Shown: positions 51,016 through 60,229, counted from the first letter of the stretch. The stretch is DNA of 64,000 nt from 3107 sp001483205 (GCA_964291375.2 OZ219809.1:1984001-2048000); one strand, 5' to 3'. Numbers and translations are program-made. The notes: a model not told the origin generated them from the sequence alone.

Positions 51016-52722
51016 ATGTTCGGAACGACAAGGGCCCTGGTGGCCTCGGCGCTCTTGCTGGTCATGGCCGGACCGACAGGGGCCGGGGGGATCGCGGGGG
51101 CGTATCTCGCCGCGCGTCAGGCCGACATGCTGTCCGACTATGCGACTGCCTCGCGCTATTACACGCAGGCGCTGGCGCGCGACCCGTCCGATCCGACGCT
51201 GCTGGAAAAAGCGATGACTGCCTGGTTGGGCCTGGGGGATTTCACCCGCGCCCGCACCGTCGCCCGCGGGATACGCGCGCACGGCCTGCAAAACCCGATT
51301 GCCGACATGCTGATCCTGTCGGAACATTTTGCAAACGGCGATCACGAGGCGGTCTTTGCCGGTTATGAGAACGGCCTGAGCGCCGGGCCGCTCGCCGATG
51401 GCCTGCTGAAGGCATGGGCGCATGTGGGCACGGGCCGCATGTCCGATGCGGGGGTTGCCTTTGACGCGGTTGCCACCGGCGAGGGCACACGGAACTTCGG
51501 CCTTCTGCACAAGGCGTTTGCTCTGGCGCTGGTCGGCGATTTCGGCGGCGCGGATCAGATATTGTCCGGCGCGGCCCATGGCGCGCTGCCCGTCACGCGC
51601 ACCGGCATCATCGCTCATGCCCAGATCCTCAGCCAACTGGGTCGCAACGCCGATGCGCTCCGGCTGATCGAACAGGTCTTTGGCCCGCAGCCCGGCGACC
51701 CGACGGCCCGACGGCTCAGGGGGGCGCTGGCCGCCGGGGAAACCGTGCCGTTCAGCCTGATCAGGGATGCAAGGGGCGGCGCGGCGGAAGTGTTCTACAC
51801 CATTGCCACCGCGCTGCGAACAGAGGCATCGGCGACCTATACCCTGTTCTATGCCCGGGTTGCGGCGGATTTGCGCCCGGACCATGTTGACGCCCTGTTG
51901 CTCTCTGCCGCGCTGCTTGAGGAACTGGGGCGTTTCGGCCTTGCCATAGAGGTCTATGACCGGGTGCCCCGGACCGCGCCGTCATTTCACATCGCCGAGA
52001 TGGGCCGCGCCGGGGCGCTGGAGGACGCAGGCAAACCCGATGTGGCGATTGAAGTGCTGCGCCAGCTTGCCGAGTCCCATGCCGTGCTGCCCGTCGTTCA
52101 CACTGCACTGGGCGACACCCTGCGCCGGGAGAGCCGCTTTGCCGAGGCAGCCCTTGCCTATGATCAGGCGATTGCGCTCTATCATCAGCCCGATGCGTCC
52201 CACTGGGGGGCCTATTATGCGCGCGGCATCACCCGCGAACGCACAGGCGACTGGGAACTGGCAGAGGCCGATTTCCGTCAGGCGCTTTCGCTCAATCCGT
52301 CGCAGCCGTTCGTGCTGAACTATCTGGGGTATTCCCTGGTGGAGCGGCGCGAGCGGCTGGATGAGGCGCTTGAGATGATCGAGCGCGCGGTAGAGGCAGA
52401 ACCTGAAAACGGTTTCATCACTGATTCCCTTGGCTGGGTGCTCTACCGGCTGGGCCGCTATGATGACGCCGCCGGATATATGGAGCGCGCGGCGGAACTG
52501 GAACCGGCGGACCCGGTGATCAGCGACCATCTGGGCGATACGCTGTGGGCCGTCGGGCGGCGGCGCGAGGCCGAATTTCAGTGGCGGCGGGCGCTGTCCT
52601 TCATTACCGGTGAAGAGACCGAGCCCGACCCTGACCGCATCAACCGCAAGCTCGAAGTGGGTCTGGACCGGGTGCTGGAAGAAGAGGGCGCGGACCCGCT
52701 CAAGGTGGCGTCGGAACACTGA
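51016..52722 (+). CDS. TPR-repeat protein, exported
   Basis: This 568-residue protein begins with a likely signal peptide (MFGTTRALVASALLLVMAGP, cleavage near GAGG). Many tetratricopeptide repeats follow, clearest at SDYATASRYYTQALARDPSD, AEADFRQALSLNPSQPFVLNYLGYSL and onwards to YMERAAELEPADPVISDHLGD. It probably acts as a periplasmic or outer-membrane scaffold. It overlaps ispE by one base, an arrangement I recall from related genomes. Function unknown. Confidence 0.85.
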   Translation: MFGTTRALVASALLLVMAGPTGAGGIAGAYLAARQADMLSDYATASRYYTQALARDPSDPTLLEKAMTAWLGLGDFTRARTVARGIRAHGLQNPIADMLILSEHFANGDHEAVFAGYENGLSAGPLADGLLKAWAHVGTGRMSDAGVAFDAVATGEGTRNFGLLHKAFALALVGDFGGADQILSGAAHGALPVTRTGIIAHAQILSQLGRNADALRLIEQVFGPQPGDPTARRLRGALAAGETVPFSLIRDARGGAAEVFYTIATALRTEASATYTLFYARVAADLRPDHVDALLLSAALLEELGRFGLAIEVYDRVPRTAPSFHIAEMGRAGALEDAGKPDVAIEVLRQLAESHAVLPVVHTALGDTLRRESRFAEAALAYDQAIALYHQPDASHWGAYYARGITRERTGDWELAEADFRQALSLNPSQPFVLNYLGYSLVERRERLDEALEMIERAVEAEPENGFITDSLGWVLYRLGRYDDAAGYMERAAELEPADPVISDHLGDTLWAVGRRREAEFQWRRALSFITGEETEPDPDRINRKLEVGLDRVLEEEGADPLKVASEH

Positions 52723-53600
52723 TGCCGCGCGCGGAACGGGGTAGTCCGGACCGGACCGGCAGGGTGCTCACCACCCGCGCCCATGCCAAGATCAACCTGA
52801 CGCTGCATGTCACCGGACAGCGCGCCGATGGCCGTCATTTGCTGGACAGTCTGGTGGCCTTTGCCGACGGGCTGCATGATACGCTCTGTGTCCGGCCCGG
52901 CGACAGGTTGCGGCTGACGGTGGACGGCCCGATGGCCGACGGCGTTCCGGGCGGCGCGGATAATCTGGTGCTGCGGGCGGCGCGCCTGCTGGCCCCGGAC
53001 CGGGGGGCCTCAATCCGCCTGACCAAGCGACTGCCGAACCGGGCGGGGATCGGTGGCGGGTCGGCTGATGCGGCGGCGGCCCTGCGCCTGTTGTCGGCCC
53101 ATTGGGGGATCGCCGCGCCCGAGGACGTTTCCGTTCTGGGGGCGGATGTGCCGGTCTGCCGGTCTGCGGTGCCGCAGCGGATGCGGGGCGCGGGCGAGTG
53201 CCTTGCCCCCCTGCCGGGGTTGCCCGAGACATGGCTGGTGCTGGTCAATCCGGGGGTGAGCGTTCCCACCGGGGCGGTGTTTGCGGCCCTTGAGGCAAAG
53301 GCCAACCCGCCGATGCCGGTGGAGATTCCGGGGTTCAGGGCGGTTGCGGATTTTGCGGAATGGCTTGGCGGGCAGCGCAATGATCTGGAGGGGCCTGCCA
53401 GGGGGATTGCCCCGGAAATCGCCGATGTGCTGGCGGCGTTGGCGGCGCAGGACGGGGCGCTGCTGGCGCGGATGTCCGGCTCCGGCGCGACATGTTTCGG
53501 CATCTATGCCGGGGCGCGGGCGGCAGAGCGGGCGGCAGAGCGGATTGCCCGCGATCATCCGGACTGGTGGGTCAGAGCCACGGCCCTGCGGCGGGGGTAG
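52722..53600 (+). CDS. ispE: 4-diphosphocytidyl-2-C-methyl-D-erythritol kinase
   Basis: This 292-residue GHMP kinase of the MEP isoprenoid pathway has the substrate motif HAKINLTLHVTGQRADGRHL, the ATP loop LPNRAGIGGGSADAAAALRL and the C-terminal GSGATCFGIYAGA. It phosphorylates CDP-methylerythritol. Its start overlaps the TPR-gene stop (TGATG). Confidence 0.93.
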   Translation: MPRAERGSPDRTGRVLTTRAHAKINLTLHVTGQRADGRHLLDSLVAFADGLHDTLCVRPGDRLRLTVDGPMADGVPGGADNLVLRAARLLAPDRGASIRLTKRLPNRAGIGGGSADAAAALRLLSAHWGIAAPEDVSVLGADVPVCRSAVPQRMRGAGECLAPLPGLPETWLVLVNPGVSVPTGAVFAALEAKANPPMPVEIPGFRAVADFAEWLGGQRNDLEGPARGIAPEIADVLAALAAQDGALLARMSGSGATCFGIYAGARAAERAAERIARDHPDWWVRATALRRG

Positions 53601-53628
53601 GCTGTGTGGGGCAGCAGACTCCGTTACG

Positions 53629-53841
53629 AAGGCCTCTGCATATTGGCTCAGCCGGGCAGCCGCCTGCCTGGGCGGGCGCTTTTCGTGACAGTCCACATTG
53701 GCGATGGTCTTACCATAAAGTCCATACGCTGCAACAGGCTGAGACGTTTAGAGCGCCTGCCGGGGGGCAGGCAGGCGCTGCTTGGGCAGCAAGCGCCGGG
53801 CGGGACATTTGGGGGGCGACACACTCTTATGCAGAGGTCTT
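53629..53841 (+). repeat. Long-form modular repeat, copy 7
   Basis: The ends are ggcctctgcatattggctca and cactcttatgcagaggtctt, with the core gtccacattggcgatggtct. It lies between convergent ispE and hydrolase genes, followed by a hairpin module. Confidence 0.9.
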
Positions 53842-53884
53842 CGATAGCACATCCGCACGGCCCCGGTTTCCTGTCCCTCAAGCC

Positions 53885-53982
53885 AGCCCCGCCCGGTCAT
53901 AAGACCGGGCAGCGCCTTTGGGCTCCGCCCGTTCGGCCCTGAAACGGTCCACCGGACCGTTTCCGAGACGGGCCTCACCCCC
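53885..53982 (+). repeat. AAACGGTCC-ACC-GGACCGTTT hairpin module, copy 4
   Basis: A cccggtca-taa-gaccggg hairpin is followed by gggctccgcccgttcggccc and the perfect 9-bp inverted repeat (53942-53962). It then runs gacgggcctcaccc to the stop codon of the minus-strand hydrolase (53983-53985). Its position between convergent genes suits a bidirectional terminator. Confidence 0.75.
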
Positions 53983-54636
53983 TCAACGGGCCTGTTCCCT
54001 CAGACGACCGGAAATGTAATCGCTTACATGTCCCAGCATGGTCTCCATATGCGGCTCTTCAAAAAAATGCCCCGAGCCTTCGATTTCCTCATGCCTGACG
54101 GAAATGCCCCTCTGCTCATACAGCCTTTCGACCAGCTCCCGCGTGTCGGCAGGCGGGGCGATGCGGTCAGCCCCGCCGCTGATGATCAGGCCCGAGGACG
54201 GACAGGGGGCGAGAAACGAAAAATCATACATGTTGGCGGGCGGCGAGACCGACACAAACCCGGTGATCTCGGGCCGCCGCATCAAAAGCTGCATCCCGAT
54301 CCAGGCCCCGAAGGAAAACCCCCCAACCCAGCAATATTTCGCGTTCTGGTTCAGGGATTGCAGGTAATCAAGCGCCGAGGCCGCATCCGCAAGCTCGCCA
54401 ATGCCCTGATCATATTCGCCCTGGCTGCGCCCGACACCGCGGAAATTGAACCGCAACACCGTGAACCCCGCGCTGTAGAACGTGTAATGCAGATTATAGA
54501 CCACCCTGTTGTTCATCGTGCCGCCGAACTGCGGATGCGGATGCAGCATGATGGCAATCGGGGCGTCCTTTTCCCTCTGCGGATGATAGCGTCCTTCCAA
54601 CCGGCCTTCCGGCCCCTGAAAAATAACTTCGGGCAT
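53983..54636 (-). CDS. Alpha/beta hydrolase of the dienelactone-hydrolase-like family
   Basis: This 217-residue hydrolase has LHPHPQFGGTMNNRVVYNLH, RFNFRGVGRSQGEYDQG, the nucleophile serine in VGGFSFGAWIGMQLLMR, the acid in ISGGADRIAPPAD and the histidine in EGSGHFFEEPH. The PHPxFGGTMNN/RxVGxS pattern is typical of a widespread bacterial family of unknown substrate. The start MPEVIFQGPEG is preferred over an ATG 12 codons earlier. Divergent from iscR. Confidence 0.88.
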   Translation of the reverse strand: MPEVIFQGPEGRLEGRYHPQREKDAPIAIMLHPHPQFGGTMNNRVVYNLHYTFYSAGFTVLRFNFRGVGRSQGEYDQGIGELADAASALDYLQSLNQNAKYCWVGGFSFGAWIGMQLLMRRPEITGFVSVSPPANMYDFSFLAPCPSSGLIISGGADRIAPPADTRELVERLYEQRGISVRHEEIEGSGHFFEEPHMETMLGHVSDYISGRLREQAR

Positions 54637-54687
54637 GGTCTGTCCTGTTGTTCTCCGCGCAATTCTTGACAAGATCGCACGGGAATA

Positions 54688-54702
54688 TTAGAGGCATTCT
54701 AA
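54688..54702 (+). promoter_or_regulatory. Candidate operator upstream of iscR
   Basis: An inverted repeat TTAGA-ggcat-TCTAA lies 80 bp before the iscR start, just downstream of TTGACA (54666-54671), which may be the -35 element. Autoregulation by IscR or control by another iron regulator would fit. The motif assignment is my inference. Confidence 0.35.
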
Positions 54703-54781
54703 GTTTCGGGTCTTCCCGAACCGCTGATAGCGGAGTAAGGCGCTATGCGGCAAACGTCAATGAATTTGCGGAGTTCGGGCC

Positions 54782-55243
54782 ATGAAACTCAGCACAAAGG
54801 GCCGGTATGCGATGGTTGCGCTTGCTGATCTGGCGCTGCAACCGGCGGACGGGCTGATGTCTCTGGCAGAGCTTTCACGGCGGCAGGACATTTCCCTGCC
54901 CTATCTGGAGCAGCTTTTTGTCCGGTTGCGGCGGGCGAATCTGGTGGCCTCGGTGCGCGGGCCGGGCGGAGGCTACAGGCTGGCGCGGCCTGCCTCTGAC
55001 ATCCGTATCGCCGAGGTTCTGGAGGCGGTCGATGAAACCGTGTCGGCGATGCACACCGGGGCGGGGGCATCGGGCGGCGTTTCGGGATCACAGGCGCAAT
55101 CGCTGACCAACCGGCTGTGGGAGGGGCTGTCGGCCCATGTCTATGTCTTTCTGCATCAGACCCGGCTGTCCGATGTGGTGAAAAACGACCTGACCCCGTG
55201 CCCTGCGGTGCCTGTTTTGCTGACTGTGGTGGATGAGGGCTGA
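54782..55243 (+). CDS. iscR: Rrf2-family regulator, IscR-type without the classical cysteines
   Basis: This 153-residue winged-helix regulator begins MKLSTKGRYAMVALADLALQ, with the recognition helix near ISLPYLEQLFVRLRRANLVA and the wing RGPGGGYRLARP. The loop that holds three cluster cysteines in E. coli IscR has none here (VSAMHTGAGASGGVSGSQAQ). Only one cysteine exists, near the C-terminus (DLTPCPAV). Rhodobacter sphaeroides IscR is known to bind its cluster in an unusual way. It is the first gene of the suf cluster and overlaps the desulfurase gene by one base. Confidence 0.9.
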   Translation: MKLSTKGRYAMVALADLALQPADGLMSLAELSRRQDISLPYLEQLFVRLRRANLVASVRGPGGGYRLARPASDIRIAEVLEAVDETVSAMHTGAGASGGVSGSQAQSLTNRLWEGLSAHVYVFLHQTRLSDVVKNDLTPCPAVPVLLTVVDEG

Positions 55244-56346
55244 TGGCGCGGCGGGTCTATCTGGACTGGAACGCGACTGCCCCCCTGCGCCCCGAGGCGC
55301 GGGCCGCTATGCTCGAGGCGATGGAAGTGGTGGGCAACCCGTCTTCGGTCCATACAGAGGGGCGCGCGGCCAAAGCCCTGTTAGAGCGCGCCCGCGATCA
55401 GGTTGCGGGTGCCGTGGGGTGCAGGCCCGGGGAAGTGGTGTTCACCAGCGGCGCGACCGAGGCGGCGGGGGTGCTGAGGGCACTCGGTGGTGACGGCGAC
55501 AAATGCGCGACCGGCGCGCAGGGGGTTCTGGTGCAGGACATGGCGCATGAGGCGCTGAGGGCACATGCGACGCCGGGGGGCGGTGGGTCCGGGGGTGCCC
55601 GTGTTCTGGCCATGGGGCTGGCCGATGGCGAGACCGGCATCATCACCCAACCGCCCGATAGGATCGACGGGCAATGGCCCTGTGGCCCGGCGCGGGCGGA
55701 CCTTCTGTGCCTGGACGTGACGCAGGCCGTCGGGCGCATTCCGTTCTCTTTTGCCTGGAGCGGCGCGGACATGGCCATCCTGTCCGCCCACAAGCTCGGC
55801 GGGCCGAAAGGCACCGGCGCGCTGATCCTGCGGCACGGCGTGGAGATTCCCGCCCTTGCCCGCGGCGGCGGTCAGGAAACCGGCCGCAGGTCCGGCACCG
55901 AAAATATCATCGGAATCATGGGCTTCGGGGCCGCCGCCGCCGCCTCTCAGCGCGACCTGGAGGCCGGAGACCGGGCGCGGGTGGAAAAACTTAGAAACAT
56001 TCTAGAAAAAGCACTGGAAGAATCGGCCAAAGACATTATTTTCATCGGCAGGAACGCAAACAGGTTGCCCAATACCTCTTGTTTCGCCGTTCCGGGATGG
56101 AAGGGTGAGACGCAGGTGATGCAGATGGATCTTGCCGGGTTCGCGGTTTCGGCAGGGTCGGCCTGTTCCTCCGGCAAGGCACGGCCAAGCCGCGTATTGC
56201 AGGCGATGGGCCATGATGACCGGACTGCGGCCTCTGCCATCCGGGTGTCTCTCGGGCCGACGACAACGGAAGATGAGCTGCTGCGATTCGCAACCGCCTG
56301 GATCGCGGCCCATGGCAAACACAAAGCGCGCGCGCGGCCTGAGTAA
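55243..56346 (+). CDS. Cysteine desulfurase (IscS/NifS-like)
   Basis: This 367-residue PLP enzyme begins MARRVYLDWNATAPLRPEAR. The PLP lysine is Lys184 in SAHKLGGPKGTGAL and the catalytic cysteine is Cys308 in SAGSACSSGKARPSRVL. It is a class I (IscS/NifS) desulfurase supplying sulfur, in the same operon as a class II SufS further downstream. It lies between iscR and sufB, 10 nt before the latter. Confidence 0.9.
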   Translation: MARRVYLDWNATAPLRPEARAAMLEAMEVVGNPSSVHTEGRAAKALLERARDQVAGAVGCRPGEVVFTSGATEAAGVLRALGGDGDKCATGAQGVLVQDMAHEALRAHATPGGGGSGGARVLAMGLADGETGIITQPPDRIDGQWPCGPARADLLCLDVTQAVGRIPFSFAWSGADMAILSAHKLGGPKGTGALILRHGVEIPALARGGGQETGRRSGTENIIGIMGFGAAAAASQRDLEAGDRARVEKLRNILEKALEESAKDIIFIGRNANRLPNTSCFAVPGWKGETQVMQMDLAGFAVSAGSACSSGKARPSRVLQAMGHDDRTAASAIRVSLGPTTTEDELLRFATAWIAAHGKHKARARPE

Positions 56347-56356
56347 GGGGAAACGA

Positions 56357-57895
56357 ATGGCAGTTCCGGACGACATCATCGTCAAGCAGGGCGTCGAGGA
56401 AGAAACCGTCGAGGCGGTCAGATCGCTGGCGGGGGCCTATAAGCACGGCTGGGAAACCGAGATCGAGACGGAATACGCGCCCAAGGGCCTGAACCGTGAC
56501 ATCGTGCGGCTGATCTCTGACCGGAACGGAGAGCCGGAATGGATGACGGACTGGCGCCTGTCGGCTTTTGACCGCTGGCAACAGATGAAGGAACCCGACT
56601 GGGCGATGGTCAGCTATCCGGCCATCGACTTTCAGAACCAGTATTACTATGCCCGCCCCAAGAGCATGACAGCGCGCCCGAAATCCCTTGACGAGGTTGA
56701 TCCGAAACTGTTGGAGACCTATGAAAAGCTGGGCATCCCGCTGAAGGAACAGATGATCCTGGCCGGGGTGGAAGGGGCAGACGGCGCAGACCCGGACCGC
56801 ACCCCGGCAGACGGGCGCAAGGTGGCCGTGGACGCGGTGTTCGATTCGGTCTCGGTCGGCACAACCTTTCAGGCAGAGCTGAAAAAGGCCGGGGTGATCT
56901 TTTGTTCGTTCTCTGAGGCGGTCCGGGAACACCCGGAACTGGTCAGGAAATATCTGGGCACGGTGGTGCCGGTGTCGGATAATTTCTATGCCACGCTGAA
57001 CTCGGCGGTGTTTTCGGACGGCTCTTTTGTCTATGTGCCGCCGGGGGTGCGCTGCCCGATGGAGCTTTCGACCTATTTTCGCATCAACGCCGAAAACACC
57101 GGGCAATTCGAGCGCACGCTGATCATCGCCGACAAGGGGTCTTATGTATCCTATCTTGAAGGCTGCACCGCGCCGCGCCGGGATACCGCGCAACTGCACG
57201 CCGCGGTGGTCGAGATCATCGCCGAGGAAGATGCGGAAGTGAAATACTCCACCGTCCAGAACTGGTATCCGGGCGATGAAAACGGCAAGGGCGGCATCTA
57301 TAATTTCGTCACCAAGCGCGCCGATTGCCGGGGGGACAGGTCGCGGGTGATGTGGACCCAGGTGGAAACCGGCTCGGCGGTGACGTGGAAATATCCGTCC
57401 TGCATCCTGCGCGGCGCGGAAAGCCAGGGGGAGTTCTATTCGATTGCCATCGCCAACAACCGGCAACAGGCCGATACCGGCACCAAGATGGTGCATCTGG
57501 GGCGCAATTCCCGGTCCCGTATTGTCTCTAAGGGGATTTCGGCGGGCCATGCCCAGAACACCTATCGGGGTCTGGTGTCCGTCCACCCCAGGGCCGCAAA
57601 CTGCCGCAACTACACCCAGTGCGACAGCCTGCTGATCGGCGACCGCTGCGGGGCGCACACGGTGCCCTATATCGAGGTCAGGAACACCTCGAGCCGGGTG
57701 GAGCACGAGGCCACGACCTCCCGCGTTGATGATGATCAGCTTTTCTATTGCCGTCAGCGCGGCATGGACGAGGAAGAGGCCGTTGCGCTGGTGGTCAACG
57801 GCTTTGTCAAAGAGGTGTTGCAGGCCCTGCCGATGGAATTTGCGCTGGAGGCCCAGCAACTGGTGGCGATCTCTCTGGAGGGGAGCGTGGGATGA
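56357..57895 (+). CDS. sufB: Fe-S cluster assembly scaffold SufB
   Basis: This 512-residue protein of the SufBC2D scaffold has FVYVPPGVRCPMELSTYFRI, YLEGCTAPRRDTAQLHAAVV, the NWYPGDENGKGGIYNFVTKR region and RNTSSRVEHEATTSRVDDDQ. The start MAVPDDIIVKQG has aaggggaaa just upstream; the longer frame lies inside the desulfurase gene. SufB with SufC and SufD builds nascent clusters. Confidence 0.95.
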   Translation: MAVPDDIIVKQGVEEETVEAVRSLAGAYKHGWETEIETEYAPKGLNRDIVRLISDRNGEPEWMTDWRLSAFDRWQQMKEPDWAMVSYPAIDFQNQYYYARPKSMTARPKSLDEVDPKLLETYEKLGIPLKEQMILAGVEGADGADPDRTPADGRKVAVDAVFDSVSVGTTFQAELKKAGVIFCSFSEAVREHPELVRKYLGTVVPVSDNFYATLNSAVFSDGSFVYVPPGVRCPMELSTYFRINAENTGQFERTLIIADKGSYVSYLEGCTAPRRDTAQLHAAVVEIIAEEDAEVKYSTVQNWYPGDENGKGGIYNFVTKRADCRGDRSRVMWTQVETGSAVTWKYPSCILRGAESQGEFYSIAIANNRQQADTGTKMVHLGRNSRSRIVSKGISAGHAQNTYRGLVSVHPRAANCRNYTQCDSLLIGDRCGAHTVPYIEVRNTSSRVEHEATTSRVDDDQLFYCRQRGMDEEEAVALVVNGFVKEVLQALPMEFALEAQQLVAISLEGSVG

Positions 57896-57896
57896 C

Positions 57897-58088
57897 ATGC
57901 TGAAATTCGTGCTGAAAATCTGCATCGCCCTGTCGGTGTTTCTGATCGGCATGTCCTTCCTGATGACCGGTGGCGTTTCGGTGGCGGGCATCGCGCAAAC
58001 GCCGCCCCCGGCGGTTCTGATTTTTGTCGGGGCCTTTGCGCTGACCGAATTGTGGTTCATCCGCAAGCGAAAGCGAGACAAGCGATGA
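57897..58088 (+). CDS. Small two-helix membrane protein (63 aa)
   Basis: This 63-residue protein starts one base after sufB. It begins MLKFVLKICIALSVFLIGMS, followed by a second hydrophobic segment (AVLIFVGAFALTELWFIRKR) and a basic tail. It probably spans the membrane twice. Small membrane proteins between sufB and sufC are familiar in related genomes, but I do not know a function. Its tight spacing supports it being real. Confidence 0.7.
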   Translation: MLKFVLKICIALSVFLIGMSFLMTGGVSVAGIAQTPPPAVLIFVGAFALTELWFIRKRKRDKR

Positions 58089-58178
58089 TCACCCCCACCC
58101 CGACGGTCGATAGGGCGCAGATCACCGGCCACATCGGATAGCCCCCCGGCCCCACAGGAAAAACGGAAACGGAACAGA

Positions 58179-58937
58179 ATGCTGGACATCAAAAACCTGC
58201 ATGTCCGTCTTGAAGACGGCGACAAGCCTATCCTCAAAGGCGTGAACCTGAGTGTGAACGCGGGCGAGGTTCATGCGATCATGGGGCCGAACGGCTCTGG
58301 CAAATCGACGGCCTCTTATGTGCTGTCGGGGCGCGATGGTTACACGGTGACCGAAGGCTCTGTCATCCTGGGCGGCGAGAACCTGCTGGAGATGGAGCCG
58401 GACGAGCGCGCCGCTGCCGGTGTGTTTCTGGCCTTTCAGTATCCGGTGGAAATTCCCGGCGTCGGCAACATGACCTTCCTGCGCACGGCGCTGAACGCAC
58501 AACGGCGCGCGCGCGGGCAGGATGCGGTTTCGGCGGCGGACTTTCTGCGGCTGATGCGCGACAAGGCAAAGATGCTGGAGGTCGGCCCGGACATGCTCAA
58601 ACGCCCGGTGAATGTCGGGTTTTCAGGCGGCGAGAAAAAGCGCAACGAAATCCTGCAAATGGCGATTCTTGAGCCGAAACTCTGCATTCTGGACGAAACG
58701 GATTCGGGGCTGGATGTGGACGCGATGAAGCTGGTGGCGAACGGCGTGAACGCGCTGCGCGACGCGGGCCGGGCGTTTCTGGTCATCACCCATTATCAGC
58801 GGCTTCTGAACCATATCAAACCCGATGTGGTTCACATTATGGCTGACGGGCGGATCATCAGGACCGGCGGACCGGAACTGGCGCTTGAGGTCGAGCATAA
58901 CGGCTATGGCGGCCTGTTGACGGAGGACGCGGGATGA
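58179..58937 (+). CDS. sufC: Fe-S cluster assembly ATPase SufC
   Basis: This 252-residue ABC-type ATPase has Walker A IMGPNGSGKST, the signature VGFSGGEKKRNEILQM, Walker B LCILDETDSGLDVDAMKLV and the H-loop VITHYQRLL. SufC drives conformational change of the SufBCD complex. It overlaps sufD by 4 nt. Confidence 0.96.
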   Translation: MLDIKNLHVRLEDGDKPILKGVNLSVNAGEVHAIMGPNGSGKSTASYVLSGRDGYTVTEGSVILGGENLLEMEPDERAAAGVFLAFQYPVEIPGVGNMTFLRTALNAQRRARGQDAVSAADFLRLMRDKAKMLEVGPDMLKRPVNVGFSGGEKKRNEILQMAILEPKLCILDETDSGLDVDAMKLVANGVNALRDAGRAFLVITHYQRLLNHIKPDVVHIMADGRIIRTGGPELALEVEHNGYGGLLTEDAG

Positions 58938-60229
58938 CGCGGCCTGACCCGGTGCAGACTGCAACCACCGAAAGGCTGACGGCGCTGTCCCTGCCTGCGG
59001 ATCAGGCTGCTTGGGCCAATGCGGGCCGGGCCGGGGCGCTTGCGCGGCTGCGCGCGGCGGGCCTGCCTGACCGGCGCGATGAATACTGGAAATTCACCCG
59101 GCCCGAGACACTGGTGCAGCCCCTGCCCCCGACAGCAGCGGTTTTTGACGACAGCGATGAAAGCCCGCTGTTCGGTGCGGTTGACCGGCTGAGGATTGTG
59201 TTCGTCGATGGGGTTTTCGACCCGGCGGCCTCTGACGATCTGTCCGCAGAGGGATTGACGATAGAGCGCCTTGAGGATGTCGCCCGCACCGATATTCACT
59301 GGGCGAGGAACCTCTACGGCACCCTGGAACAGGCCGGGCAGACACCGGTGCCCCGCCCGCTTGCCAGCCTGAACACCGCGTTTGCCACCGATGGCGTGGT
59401 AATCCGGGTGACGGGGCAGGTTTCGCGCCCGGTCAACCTGATCTACCTGCACGGCTCGGAAAGCTCTGACGCGATCCTGCACAATCTGGTGCGTCTGGAA
59501 GAGGGCGCGCGGCTGACCTTGCTGGAAAACGGCCCCGCCGCCGCGCGGTTCAACCAATGCACCGAGGTGGACATCGCCAAAGGTGCCGCGTTTGATCATG
59601 TCCGCGCGCAGGGCCGGGACCATGAGCGCCGCGCCGTCACCCACATGTTTGCCCGCCTGGGGGCAAACGCCGCGTTCAGGAGCTTCACCCTGACAGTGAA
59701 CGGCGCGCTGACCCGGAATGAAACGGTGCTGAGCCTGACCGGGGACGATGCGCTTGCCCATGTGGCCGGGGCCGCGCTCGGCGATGGCGGCTTTCACCAT
59801 GACGATACCGTCTTTGTCACCCATGACGCGGTGAACTGCGAAAGCCGTCAGGTGTTCAAGAAGGTTCTGCGCCACGGGGCGACGGGCGTGTTTCAGGGCA
59901 AGATTCTGGTCCGGCCCGGCGCACAGAAAACCGACGGCTATCAGATCAGCCAATCGCTTTTGCTGGATGATGACAGCCGGTTTCTGGCCAAGCCGGAGCT
60001 TGAGATTTACGCCGATGACGTGGCGTGTTCCCATGGCTCGACCACCGGCGCGATTGACGAGGACGCGCTGTTTTATCTGTGTTCGCGCGGGGTGCCGAGG
60101 GCCGATGCGCAGGATCTGCTGATTATGGCCTTTCTTGGCGAGGCCATCGAGGAGATCGCCGATGAGGGCCTGCGGGACGATCTGGCAGAGCGCCTTCGGG
60201 CCTGGCTGCTGCGTCGGCGCGACGGCTGA
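58934..60229 (+). CDS. sufD: Fe-S cluster assembly protein SufD
   Basis: This 431-residue SufB paralogue has RRDEYWKFTRPETL at the N-terminus, a beta-helical core, and the conserved C-terminal GAQKTDGYQISQSLLLDDDS, DVACSHGSTTGAIDEDALFYLCSRG and FLGEAIEEI segments. It partners SufB and SufC. Confidence 0.94.
   Translation: MTRPDPVQTATTERLTALSLPADQAAWANAGRAGALARLRAAGLPDRRDEYWKFTRPETLVQPLPPTAAVFDDSDESPLFGAVDRLRIVFVDGVFDPAASDDLSAEGLTIERLEDVARTDIHWARNLYGTLEQAGQTPVPRPLASLNTAFATDGVVIRVTGQVSRPVNLIYLHGSESSDAILHNLVRLEEGARLTLLENGPAAARFNQCTEVDIAKGAAFDHVRAQGRDHERRAVTHMFARLGANAAFRSFTLTVNGALTRNETVLSLTGDDALAHVAGAALGDGGFHHDDTVFVTHDAVNCESRQVFKKVLRHGATGVFQGKILVRPGAQKTDGYQISQSLLLDDDSRFLAKPELEIYADDVACSHGSTTGAIDEDALFYLCSRGVPRADAQDLLIMAFLGEAIEEIADEGLRDDLAERLRAWLLRRRDG

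Noticed and set aside
58085..58141. An 18-codon ORF between the small membrane protein and sufC
   Set aside because: Too short, no ribosome site of note and low-complexity content.
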